Both the position numbers and the translations under genes were made by a program. Positions 50,885 to 59,737 of a stretch of DNA of 64,000 nt are shown here, one piece after another. The notes beneath the pieces are model-generated. The model was not told the origin of the DNA, did not search any database, and was given only the letters and a program-made list of their open reading frames with translations. The stretch is from Dysgonomonas hofstadii. GTDB lineage: Bacteria > Bacteroidota > Bacteroidia > Bacteroidales > Dysgonomonadaceae. The stretch's first letter is position 1. Each line of letters starts with the position of its first letter. The stretch is from NCBI RefSeq assembly GCF_014196915.1, contig NZ_JACIEP010000018.1, forward strand, positions 1 to 64,000, given 5' to 3'.

Positions 50885-51436
50885 ATGCAGAGTAAGGAAA
50901 CAATAAGTTCTTATCTATATAGGAAACACGTGAATGACCTTTTCAGTTATGGAGTCAGCATGGGGTTTTCAGACCAAATATGTATGGATGCTATTCATGA
51001 CGTATTTTGTGTTTTATATGCCAATGATAAGAAGCTGGAAGATATCCTGAATGTAAAACATTACTTGTTTATTAGTCTTAAAAATAGATTAATAGATATA
51101 TATAGAAGTTCCCGGAAAATAAATATGCTTGAAAAAATTGAAGATTTTCCTTTTGTAATTGAAGTCTCTATTTTAGATTCGATAATTGCAGATGATGAGC
51201 ATGCTATTCTAAAAGCGAATGTAGAAAAGCTGATGGAACAACTCACCGACAGACAACGGGAAGCTATCTACCTGAGATATATGCAGGAATTAAGTTATGA
51301 GGACATAGCTCCCCTGTTGGATATGACTCCCGAATCAGTTAGAAAGCTTGTATATAGAGGCATTGAGAAAATGCGAACACATGTTAAGGATGATAGTAAA
51401 CTATTGATGTTGTTATTATTCCTTTTCCCTTTGTAA
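50885..51436 (+). CDS. ECF RNA polymerase sigma factor (FecI-like)
   Basis: A 183-residue sigma-70 factor of group IV. Region 2 is around DLFSYGVSMGFSDQICMDAIHDVFCVLYAN, given as ICMDAIHDVFCVLY, and HYLFISLKNRLIDIYRSSRK. Region 4 is LTDRQREAIYLRYMQELSYEDIAPLLDMT, given as LTDRQREAIYLRYMQELS and DIAPLLDM, then SVRKLVYRGIEKMR. It should be held by the FecR protein downstream and released when the SusC receptor binds its glycan. It then switches on the susCD genes. Confidence 0.92.
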   Translation: MQSKETISSYLYRKHVNDLFSYGVSMGFSDQICMDAIHDVFCVLYANDKKLEDILNVKHYLFISLKNRLIDIYRSSRKINMLEKIEDFPFVIEVSILDSIIADDEHAILKANVEKLMEQLTDRQREAIYLRYMQELSYEDIAPLLDMTPESVRKLVYRGIEKMRTHVKDDSKLLMLLLFLFPL

Positions 51437-51505
51437 TTAAAACAGGAATCTTGCCCAGACCTGTATCTCTACTCCAAATATTGATTTTCAAATTGGCCGA
51501 ATAGT

Positions 51506-51513
51506 TAAATTTG
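51506..51513 (+). promoter_or_regulatory. -7 box upstream of fecR
   Basis: TAAATTTG matches TAnnTTTG in the 180-nt gap between the sigma and anti-sigma genes. ATTG lies 22 bp upstream. A separate promoter for fecR, independent of the sigma gene, is suggested. Confidence 0.45.
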
Positions 51514-51616
51514 AATTTTATTTTTAAAAGTGTCCACAAATTTCTGAGATATCCGTCTCTAATATAGAATAGTTTCACTGGATTTATTATAATTCAGTTT
51601 TAACCCAGAAAAACAC

Positions 51617-52810
51617 ATGTCAATGAAAGAGAAAAAGGAGTATATATATTTTCTTAATAATAAAAATTTTATAGAATGGAGAATTGCCCGCTCGGAAGAG
51701 TTAAATGAATATTGGAAAGAATATCTGCAAAATCATCCGGAAGACGAGGAGGCTATTAATACCGCAATCGAGAAATGTAAATCCATAAGATTGAATGATA
51801 GGAAATTGTCTGATATTCAAATAGAAATTCTCTGGAATAGGATAGTGCAGGATGCTGAGTCCGTGACAAGCTTAACAAAGAGGAAGAAAAGGAAGAAAGT
51901 AACTTTATACCTGTCTATAGCTGCCTCTATTGCAATATTGATTGTTTCCGGCATCTTTATAAATAATAAAATAACAGAACAATCCAATATTGTGGAAACT
52001 ATTGTCGGAGAAAAGCTTCCGGACGAAAAAATTCAACTTCTTTCAGGAAATAAAGTGATAGCTCTCAATTCCGACACTCATCTCACCGTAGATAAAAATA
52101 ATAAAATAGTAATAGAAGGAGATGAAGATAAGAAAGAAGAAAAGCTGTCGGCTTCGGGTAAAATGAATAAACTGCTTGTCCCCTATGGGAAAAGAACTAC
52201 CCTGACATTAAGTGATGGTACTAAAGTATGGATCAATTCCGGATCTGAATTAGATTTCCCTTCTCAATTCGGCTCTGATAAGAGAGAGATAAAAGTGAAA
52301 GGAGAAATATATATAGAGGTCGCTGAAAATAAATCCAGCCCCTTTTTCGTGCGAACCTCCGAATTTGATGTAAAAGTACATGGTACGAAGTTTAATGTTT
52401 TGGCGTATGGGGATTCCTCCGAAAAGTCGGTAGTGTTAGTTGATGGAAAAGTAGAAGTGAATACAGGTGATGCGGCACCGGTACTCTTGTCTCCGAATGA
52501 AAAACTAGCGGTGAATTCGGGACAGGTACACAAATCGGTAATAGATCCAATAGAATATATATCGTGGAAGGATAATGTTCTGGTATTAAATAGTGTAACT
52601 ATATCTGAGATTCTGAAGAAGATAGAGCGGTATTACAATTTTTCATTCGAAACAACATCTACAGATCTCGCGCTCTATAAAAGAACGTGTACCGGGAAAC
52701 TGCTGTTGTCAGAAAATATTGACGACATAATGAGAGCCCTGTCTGTATTTTCATCAACGACATACACAAGAGAAGATAATAAAATATATATAACCAATAA
52801 AAACGAATAG
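51617..52810 (+). CDS. FecR family anti-sigma factor
   Basis: A 397-residue inner membrane protein. A cytoplasmic N-terminal sigma-binding part (about 1-90) is followed by a basic stretch (KRKKRKK), a TM helix (about 97-118), and the periplasmic FecR domain (about 180-285: LLVPYGKRTTLTLSDGTKVW, GEIYIEVAENKSSPFFV, VKVHGTKFNVLAYGD). The C-terminal DUF4974 domain (about 325-395: LNSVTISEILKKIERYYNFSF) receives the signal from the STN domain of SusC. Together with the upstream sigma factor this is a trans-envelope switch for the locus. Confidence 0.94.
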   Translation: MSMKEKKEYIYFLNNKNFIEWRIARSEELNEYWKEYLQNHPEDEEAINTAIEKCKSIRLNDRKLSDIQIEILWNRIVQDAESVTSLTKRKKRKKVTLYLSIAASIAILIVSGIFINNKITEQSNIVETIVGEKLPDEKIQLLSGNKVIALNSDTHLTVDKNNKIVIEGDEDKKEEKLSASGKMNKLLVPYGKRTTLTLSDGTKVWINSGSELDFPSQFGSDKREIKVKGEIYIEVAENKSSPFFVRTSEFDVKVHGTKFNVLAYGDSSEKSVVLVDGKVEVNTGDAAPVLLSPNEKLAVNSGQVHKSVIDPIEYISWKDNVLVLNSVTISEILKKIERYYNFSFETTSTDLALYKRTCTGKLLLSENIDDIMRALSVFSSTTYTREDNKIYITNKNE

Positions 52811-52840
52811 CCTATGTAAAGACACATTGTTAAAAGAAAA

Positions 52841-52869
52841 ATCGGACAGTAGTGGAAGTACTATCCGAT
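52841..52869 (+). promoter_or_regulatory. hairpin between fecR and susC
   Basis: ATCGGACAGTA (52841-52851) pairs with TACTATCCGAT (52859-52869), ten of eleven positions, across a 7-nt loop. It is followed by AT-rich sequence without a T run. It may be an attenuator or an RNA processing/stability element separating regulatory from structural genes. Confidence 0.55.
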
Positions 52870-52932
52870 TATAATTTAATTCATAACCTACTGACCAAAG
52901 AAGAATTACAAATTAAATCTATTTACAAATGT

Positions 52933-55900
52933 ATGAAAGAAAGAATTAACTTTAGTCGACAAGTTCTTAAAAAGAACTATAGAGTCCGAAAAATTATGAA
53001 AATCACAACATTCTTTTTATTCGTATGCATGATTTCGCTTAGTGCCGGAAATCTGCATTCGCAGAAAGCAAACATTTCACTTAATGCTAAAAACATTACA
53101 CTAAGACAGGTTCTGGATAGGATAGAGCGTGAAAGCGATTATGTTTTTCTGGTAGCTGACGATGCTTCATCAGAGCTAAGCCGAAAGATAGAAGTAAAAT
53201 CAGAAAATGAAAATATAGCAAGTATTCTCGATCGCATATTGAATAAAACCAGTTTAGCCTATTTGATTACAGGACGACAAATTTCAATTTATAAAAATGC
53301 CTCAAATAACGTTGTATCGTTGGCCAGTAAAGAGGAACAAGAAGAACAACAGCAAAAAGGATTCCCCGTAAAAGGAAATGTAACCGATGTCGATGGCAAT
53401 CCTCTTATCGGAGTAACAGTTAAAATAAGAGGGAACGCGACGCAAGGAACAGTTACGGATATTGATGGAAGTTATTCTATTACGGTAGCAGACAATAGAG
53501 ATGCGTTGGTCTTTAGTTATATTGGCTTCAAGACACAAGAGGTAGACATCGACAATCGTAAGATTGTGAACATTACTTTATATGAAAACACCGATGAACT
53601 GGCCGAAGTTGTTGTAGTTGCTTACGGAACTCAGAAAAAAGCGAGTATTATCGGTGCAATATCTTCATTACCTCCACAAAATATAAAAGCTCCGGTTGCC
53701 AAAGTATCATCTCAATTAGCCGGACAATTGGCCGGAGTGATTGCCGTTCAACGTTCGGGAGAAGCCGGAGTAGGATCTACATTCTGGATCCGTGGGATGA
53801 GCACATTCAGTGGAGAGAATAAACCCTTGGTTCTGGTAGACGGGGTAGAACGTGAACTAGACCTCGTTGATCCTGAAGATATAAGTGAGTTCTCTATTCT
53901 GAAAGATGCCGCAGCCACAGCCATTTATGGAGTTCGCGGGGCAAACGGGGTTATTTTGGTTACAACCCGTTCGGGAGAAATAGGTAAACCCAAAATTACA
54001 GTAAAAATGGAACATGGTATTGTTGCTCCTACGCGGGTTCCTAAAATGGTCAATTCTCATCAATATGCTGAAATGTATAATGATGCGGTCGGTTATTCTT
54101 TCTATAGTCCTGAGGCAATAGAAGCTTACAGGACAGGATCGGATCCGGTACTATACCCGAATGTGGATTGGGTTGACGAATTGTATAACAGCACATCTTC
54201 CAATACCCGTATCAGTACAAATATATCCGGAGGATCGCAAAGTGTCAGATACTATGTTTCGGCCAGTTATTACAACGAAGGCGGGCTTTTTATCAATGAC
54301 AATTCGAATGAGTATAAAACATCACTTAATTATAGCCAGTTCAGATTCCGCTCGAATATCGATATCGATATTTTTAAATATACAACTATAAATGTAAATC
54401 TGGCAACATCGTTTGAGAAGAAAAACCAACCGGGAACCAAAGGTAGTGAAATATGGAAATATGCTTTACAAACTCCGTCGAACCGTTTCCCAATGGTCTA
54501 TCCCGATGGAAGTCTGCCGGGGCCGGGTGAAAGGCAGGGATTCAACCCATATTCCCTGTTGACACAAACCGGATATGCAGAAAGATTCTGGAATAATACG
54601 CAATCGCTTTTCGGAATTACCCAGGATCTTGGCGAGTACGTAACAAAAGGGTTGAAAGCCAATATTAAGGTTTCTTTCGATGCGCAAAACTACAATCAAC
54701 TGAGCAGAAGTAGGACCGCAGATGAATGGAGTGCCACACGCAATGCGGATGGAGAGTTGGAATACCACCAATTAGTAAAAGGGGATGAAGCCTTGCAGTA
54801 CTCGGAAAGTAATAGTGGACGGCGGACACTATATCTTGAAGGATCGCTTAGCTATGCCCGTACTTTCGATGCGCATAGTGTTTCAGCTTTATTCCTCTAC
54901 CAACAGTCTCAAAAAAACAATATAGGAAACAGTGATTCAGACGCAGCACTACCCTATCGTAACCAGGGGATTGCCGGACGTTTGACCTACGATTACGACC
55001 AGCGTTATTTCATAGAAGGAAACTTTGGATATAACGGATCGGAGAATTTCTCGAGAGGACACCGGTTTGGTTTTTTCCCTTCAGTTGCTGCAGGCTGGAT
55101 GGCTTCCGGTGAAAAATTCTTTCAGCCATTGACCAATGTTATTGATATGCTGAAGTTTAAAGCTTCTTATGGTTTGGTAGGAAATGACCAGATCGGAGGT
55201 AATCGCCGCTTTATCTACCTTCCGACAATTCAGAGCGGAAACGATTATTTTTTCGGCGAAAATGCCCAGAAATATACCAGTATCCGTTTAGGTGACTGGG
55301 CCAACGAAGATGTGGGCTGGGAAACAGCTCATAAGCTTAATATTGGAGCTGATATTTCGCTTTTTAATAAAGTAAAGATTCAGGCAGATTATTTTTATGA
55401 AAAAAGAGATGGTATTTTTCTGTCACGAAGTGCAATTCCTTATTATGTAGGACTAACAAATCAACCCTGGGTAAATATCGGAAAAATGAAGAATAGAGGT
55501 ATTGACGCTTCTATAGAATATCATCAAAAAGTAGGACAGGTTAATATTACAGCCCGAGGGAATTTTACCCATGCGCGGAATGTTATCCTCGAACGGGATC
55601 AGCCGGAGTGGAAATACGCACATCAAAACAGACAAGGCCAGTCTATATACCAAAGTTTTGGCTATGTAGCTGCCGGAATATTTAAAGATCAGGCAGATGT
55701 AGATTCATGGGCCGATCAGTCGGCAATCGGAGGTTCACAGCCCGGAGATATCAAATACCTGGATCTGAACGGAGATGGTATAATCGATGGTTACGACCAG
55801 AAAGCAATAGGATATACGGATATTCCCGAAACAGTATATGGCTTCGGCGCTTCATTCGAATGGAAAAACTTCGATTTCTCTATATTCTTCCAGGGTAATG

Positions 55901-56304
55901 CCAATGTAAACTTTTCGATGCGTACCAACATGACTCAGCCATTTATATCTGCTAACATGAATGAATCGAATGTTTTCGCCGATATATACAATAACTATTG
56001 GACTCCCGATCGTCAGGATGCCAAATATCCCCGTTTATCTATGGGGACAGGTTCCAATGATGTTACATCTTCATTCTGGCTTGCGGACGGATCTTATATG
56101 CGCCTGAAAAATATCGAGTTGGGATATACATTGCCTAAGGCGATCACAAAGCGTCTTCGTATAAATGATTTGCGTTTCTATTTCTCGGGAGTGAATATAT
56201 TGACATTCAGCAAGTTTAAACTTTGGGATCCAGACTTACAAACAGGTGCGGCAGAATATCCTCTTAATAAAGTATATAGCCTGGGCTTAGCCTTATCTTT
56301 TTAA
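52933..56304 (+). CDS. SusC/RagA-type TonB-dependent receptor with STN domain
   Basis: A 1123-residue outer membrane transporter. After a basic lead (KERINFSRQVLKKNYRVRK), the signal peptide ends NLHSQ. An STN signalling domain follows (NISLNAKNITLRQVLDRIE, then SILDRILNKTSLAYLITGRQ), then a carboxypeptidase-like domain (VKGNVTDVDGNPLIGVTVKI), a TonB-box region (ELAEVVVVAYGTQKK), plug (RSGEAGVGSTFWIRGMSTF, ILKDAAATAIYGVRGANGVI) and a 22-strand barrel ending GLALSF. With SusD it imports oligosaccharides by TonB energy, and the STN domain talks to FecR. The start at 52933 is chosen because the frame's first codon (GTG, 52852) lies in a hairpin loop and a basic lead is usual in this family; M at 52996 is the alternative. 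Confidence 0.94.
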   Translation: MKERINFSRQVLKKNYRVRKIMKITTFFLFVCMISLSAGNLHSQKANISLNAKNITLRQVLDRIERESDYVFLVADDASSELSRKIEVKSENENIASILDRILNKTSLAYLITGRQISIYKNASNNVVSLASKEEQEEQQQKGFPVKGNVTDVDGNPLIGVTVKIRGNATQGTVTDIDGSYSITVADNRDALVFSYIGFKTQEVDIDNRKIVNITLYENTDELAEVVVVAYGTQKKASIIGAISSLPPQNIKAPVAKVSSQLAGQLAGVIAVQRSGEAGVGSTFWIRGMSTFSGENKPLVLVDGVERELDLVDPEDISEFSILKDAAATAIYGVRGANGVILVTTRSGEIGKPKITVKMEHGIVAPTRVPKMVNSHQYAEMYNDAVGYSFYSPEAIEAYRTGSDPVLYPNVDWVDELYNSTSSNTRISTNISGGSQSVRYYVSASYYNEGGLFINDNSNEYKTSLNYSQFRFRSNIDIDIFKYTTINVNLATSFEKKNQPGTKGSEIWKYALQTPSNRFPMVYPDGSLPGPGERQGFNPYSLLTQTGYAERFWNNTQSLFGITQDLGEYVTKGLKANIKVSFDAQNYNQLSRSRTADEWSATRNADGELEYHQLVKGDEALQYSESNSGRRTLYLEGSLSYARTFDAHSVSALFLYQQSQKNNIGNSDSDAALPYRNQGIAGRLTYDYDQRYFIEGNFGYNGSENFSRGHRFGFFPSVAAGWMASGEKFFQPLTNVIDMLKFKASYGLVGNDQIGGNRRFIYLPTIQSGNDYFFGENAQKYTSIRLGDWANEDVGWETAHKLNIGADISLFNKVKIQADYFYEKRDGIFLSRSAIPYYVGLTNQPWVNIGKMKNRGIDASIEYHQKVGQVNITARGNFTHARNVILERDQPEWKYAHQNRQGQSIYQSFGYVAAGIFKDQADVDSWADQSAIGGSQPGDIKYLDLNGDGIIDGYDQKAIGYTDIPETVYGFGASFEWKNFDFSIFFQGNANVNFSMRTNMTQPFISANMNESNVFADIYNNYWTPDRQDAKYPRLSMGTGSNDVTSSFWLADGSYMRLKNIELGYTLPKAITKRLRINDLRFYFSGVNILTFSKFKLWDPDLQTGAAEYPLNKVYSLGLALSF

Positions 56305-56328
56305 TCGTAAATAATAATTTGACATATT

Positions 56329-58176
56329 ATGAAAAAAATAAAATCACTGATAATTCTCGCTCTATTGTTTATTTTACCGGGATGTGATTCTTATCTGGAT
56401 CGCCAGCCTGATGATCCGTTGAATGTCGATAATATCTTTTTGAAATATGAAACTACCCTTCAATATCTGGTAAATGTTTACTCATGGCTTCCTGACGAAT
56501 CAGATCCCTCGGGACAAGTATTGTCAGTAGCCGGAAGTTCGGATGAATGTTCAGTTTCTTTTACCAGTCGCTTTTTCGGGCTATATAACCGGAATATGAT
56601 TTCTCCCGAAACAAGTAATTCAGCATTCAGGAGTTATACGTATATCAACCTGTACACAGGTATACGGGAAGCTACTTATTTCATGCAGAATCTCTACAAG
56701 TATCCTGAAAAAAACACCGAAGACATTACAAACAAGAAAATATGGTATGCAGAGGCCCGTTTCCTAAGAGCATATTATTATTTTCTGATAATGCGTTTTT
56801 ATGGACCGGTTATCCTTCTGCGTGATGAGATTGTCGATTTCAAGTCTGATGACCTTGCCGATAGGGATAGAGCCCCATGGGACGAATGTGTGAATTGGGT
56901 AACTGACGAACTGGATGCAGCAGCGGCCGATTTGCCGATAACCCAAAATTCCACATGGTGGGGTAGAGCTACACAGGGTGCTGCTATGGCAGTAAAAGCC
57001 CGTTTGTTGTTGTATTCGGCACGTCCCTTGTTCAATGGGAATAGCCTATATAAAAATATGAATAACAAGGATGGGGAAGCTCTTTTCCCTCAGAATAAGG
57101 AGGCAAGTAAATGGCAACAGGCAGCGAAAGCATCAAAAGATATCATCGATTTGAACCGGTATTCCCTTATCAATAATGATAAAGTCACACCTTTCGAAAA
57201 TATTCGCAATGTATTTATCACCAGATATAATTCTGAGATGATATACACATCGGAAAGAAGTGCATACAAGGCAAGGGTAGCTACCACGCCATCTAATATA
57301 GGTGGAACAAGCTATGGAGGAGTCGCTCCTACCCAAAAGCTTGTAGATGCCTTTGCTATGGATAACGGAAGATATCCGATTACAGGATATACCAATAGCG
57401 GTGCAAACCCTGTTATCGACCCCCAATCAGACTATACCGAATCCGGATTTTCTAATTTTACCAACCCATTCTTCAATAAAACGTTGAACACGTTCAAAAT
57501 GTATCAAAATCGTGAGCCTCGTTTCTATGCTAATATTTTCTGGAGTGGACAAAGCTGGATAGCCGAGAATAAGACAGTAGACAATATTCAATTTTATACG
57601 GGAGGAGTCTCCGGACCTTCAAATACTCAAAACTATTCTCCTACCGGATATTTACCGTTGAAATTTATAGATACAAGATTGAATACAATTGATGGACAAT
57701 GGGGCAATATTTCTCATCCTTTGTTCCGATATGGAGAAGTACTACTCAACTACGTTGAAGCATTGAACGAATATGATCCGGACAATGGTGATATCTTAAA
57801 ATACTGGAATGAGATCCGACAGCGGGCCGGCGTCCCTAATATAGAGGAAGTATATCCCGAAGTCGTAGGAAATCAGGATTTACAGCGTGAATATATCCGT
57901 CGCGAACGGCAGGTAGAATTGTGCTTCGAGAATTTACGTTACTTCGACACCCGTACATGGATGACTTCGGAAAAAGATGACGATGGCCCTGTATACGGAA
58001 TGAATATATCCCACACCAACCATGATCCTGACGGAGCATTCTGGAGACGTACGGTTATACCGTCCGAAGGTGGATACCCGGGGGTACGAATTTTTGCAAA
58101 AAAGAAATATTTATTACCTATAAATCAGGGAGAACTTGACCGTGTAAAAAATATCACACAAAATTATGGTTATTAA
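56329..58176 (+). CDS. SusD/RagB-type nutrient-binding lipoprotein
   Basis: A 615-residue lipoprotein with lipobox LPGC (C19) and CDSYLDRQPDDPLN at the mature start, typical of SusD. The TPR-like helical N-terminal half contains AEARFLRAYYYFLIMRFYGPVIL, given as ARFLRAYYYFLIMRFYG. The C-terminal half has LFRYGEVLLNYVEALNEY, EIRQRAGVPN, IRRERQVELCFENLRYFD and KKYLLPINQGEL. It forms the lid over the SusC barrel and binds glycan. It follows susC by 24 nt. Confidence 0.96.
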   Translation: MKKIKSLIILALLFILPGCDSYLDRQPDDPLNVDNIFLKYETTLQYLVNVYSWLPDESDPSGQVLSVAGSSDECSVSFTSRFFGLYNRNMISPETSNSAFRSYTYINLYTGIREATYFMQNLYKYPEKNTEDITNKKIWYAEARFLRAYYYFLIMRFYGPVILLRDEIVDFKSDDLADRDRAPWDECVNWVTDELDAAAADLPITQNSTWWGRATQGAAMAVKARLLLYSARPLFNGNSLYKNMNNKDGEALFPQNKEASKWQQAAKASKDIIDLNRYSLINNDKVTPFENIRNVFITRYNSEMIYTSERSAYKARVATTPSNIGGTSYGGVAPTQKLVDAFAMDNGRYPITGYTNSGANPVIDPQSDYTESGFSNFTNPFFNKTLNTFKMYQNREPRFYANIFWSGQSWIAENKTVDNIQFYTGGVSGPSNTQNYSPTGYLPLKFIDTRLNTIDGQWGNISHPLFRYGEVLLNYVEALNEYDPDNGDILKYWNEIRQRAGVPNIEEVYPEVVGNQDLQREYIRRERQVELCFENLRYFDTRTWMTSEKDDDGPVYGMNISHTNHDPDGAFWRRTVIPSEGGYPGVRIFAKKKYLLPINQGELDRVKNITQNYGY

Positions 58177-58188
58177 AATCCAAGAAAT

Positions 58189-59643
58189 ATGAAAATCCAT
58201 AAATATATATCACTTTCAATAATGATGCTAAGCATGTTGACAGCATGTGAACCAAGTCATCTGAATGACAACCTTCTCGATTCCAAAGTTTCTTTTTCCC
58301 GTGGTGGAATTAATTCTGTATTATTTTATGATGTGGAAGGAACCTTTACTCATTCTTTCTATGCAGTAAATCCAGGTTACTTTGAGGGGGAAACCAAGGT
58401 GACAATAACCAAGAGTACTGAAATTCTTAATAAATATAATGAGGATAATGAAACTGCTTTGAAAGAACTTCCTGCCGATTGTTATACAATCCTGAATGCA
58501 GAAGGGCAAATAACCAAAGATGGAAGGGCTTGTAAATTTGATATCCGGTTCGATTGTGATAAGTTACGCGATTTGTCTCAAGTAGAAGATTACAGTGACC
58601 TGGCTGACTATATTGTTCCTTTCCTACTCACTACCGATGGAGGCATAGACGTAAATGAAGATTTAAGCACCGTGCTTTTTCATCCGGACATGAGACGGAT
58701 TTTGGTGTCAATTTTAGAGCCGGGTGATACTATCGTGCAGAAAAAGGATATAAAAGGCACTCTGGAATATAAAATCTTTATTAAACCGGCTACTGATAAT
58801 AACTGGGAATCAATATTCGATGTTACCTCAGGAGATGCCGCCATTCAATATATAAATGAATCTCTTATCAAGAGAGCGTCTCTTAGCGCATATTCTGCTC
58901 TTACACCTATGCCTTCGGAGGCATATACTATCGATTTCACCAATGTTATCAATCTTGGCACACATGTAGCTACCATGACAGTTAAAGTAGACGCATCCAA
59001 AATTCCGGAAGGATGCTTCTCTATTGCCTGTTACCTGAACGGCGCGACTATAGCCGGAGAAGATGTCCCTATTGAAGGAAAACCATATAGGATTATTAAT
59101 TTCCAGAATGTCGATCCTATCAGTACAGTCGGAAAAGTCCCGGTCGACAAGAATAATGATGATGAATCGTATCTTGGCAAGTATCTGACAGATTTCGGTT
59201 ACACTGCCCTTTCAAGATCAGGATGGGTATTCTCTCCGGAATCGTACCATAATAATTCTTACAGTAACGCTATTGATGGAAATACGGGTTCAAACTGGGA
59301 AAACCGTTACAATGACAATGCGAATTCAGCAGGACCTAAGAGTACACTCCCGTTCAATGCTATATTGGATCTTGGATCAGTGCAGGATTTCACCGCTATT
59401 GAAATATGGAGGCGTATGCATGCAACTTATGTGAAAGACTTGCGGGGATATGAAATATATGTCTCGGATGATAAAGAAAACTGGAAGTATGTAACTACGA
59501 TTGACTATGGCACAGAAGCAGAGCAAAGGGCTATGTATAATATTTTCCAAAAAGTAAGTGGTCGCTATATCAACTTATATATCACCAGAAGTAACAGAAG
59601 CGCTAATGTTTCTTTTGCCGAAATATTCATATGGAATAAATAA
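58189..59643 (+). CDS. surface glycan-binding lipoprotein (DUF1735 + discoidin domain)
   Basis: A 484-residue lipoprotein with lipobox LTAC (C20). A DUF1735/BT_3987-like Ig domain comes first (about 50-160: GTFTHSFYAVNPGYFEGETK, given in part). A second beta domain follows (about 180-300, DUF4361-like layout), then an F5/8 type C (discoidin) domain (about 335-484: NAIDGNTGSNWENRY, FNAILDLGSVQDFTAIEIWRR, GRYINLYITRS, FAEIFIWNK). It is the third surface protein of the locus and probably helps capture the glycan. It follows susD by 12 nt and a terminator follows it. Confidence 0.88.
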   Translation: MKIHKYISLSIMMLSMLTACEPSHLNDNLLDSKVSFSRGGINSVLFYDVEGTFTHSFYAVNPGYFEGETKVTITKSTEILNKYNEDNETALKELPADCYTILNAEGQITKDGRACKFDIRFDCDKLRDLSQVEDYSDLADYIVPFLLTTDGGIDVNEDLSTVLFHPDMRRILVSILEPGDTIVQKKDIKGTLEYKIFIKPATDNNWESIFDVTSGDAAIQYINESLIKRASLSAYSALTPMPSEAYTIDFTNVINLGTHVATMTVKVDASKIPEGCFSIACYLNGATIAGEDVPIEGKPYRIINFQNVDPISTVGKVPVDKNNDDESYLGKYLTDFGYTALSRSGWVFSPESYHNNSYSNAIDGNTGSNWENRYNDNANSAGPKSTLPFNAILDLGSVQDFTAIEIWRRMHATYVKDLRGYEIYVSDDKENWKYVTTIDYGTEAEQRAMYNIFQKVSGRYINLYITRSNRSANVSFAEIFIWNK

Positions 59644-59667
59644 TTGCCCATAAAATCCCATAAGCAA

Positions 59668-59700
59668 AAAGAGGGAGAAATTCTCTCCCTCTTTCTTCTT
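59668..59700 (+). terminator. terminator after the glycan-binding protein gene
   Basis: A perfect 11-bp stem (59668-59678 with 59684-59694) and 5-nt loop, then CTTCTT. The T tract is short, so read-through into the alpha-galactosidase gene 44 nt further on is possible. Confidence 0.75.
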
Positions 59701-59737
59701 TAAAATATTAACAGACTTATCAAAGTATAATATTAAA

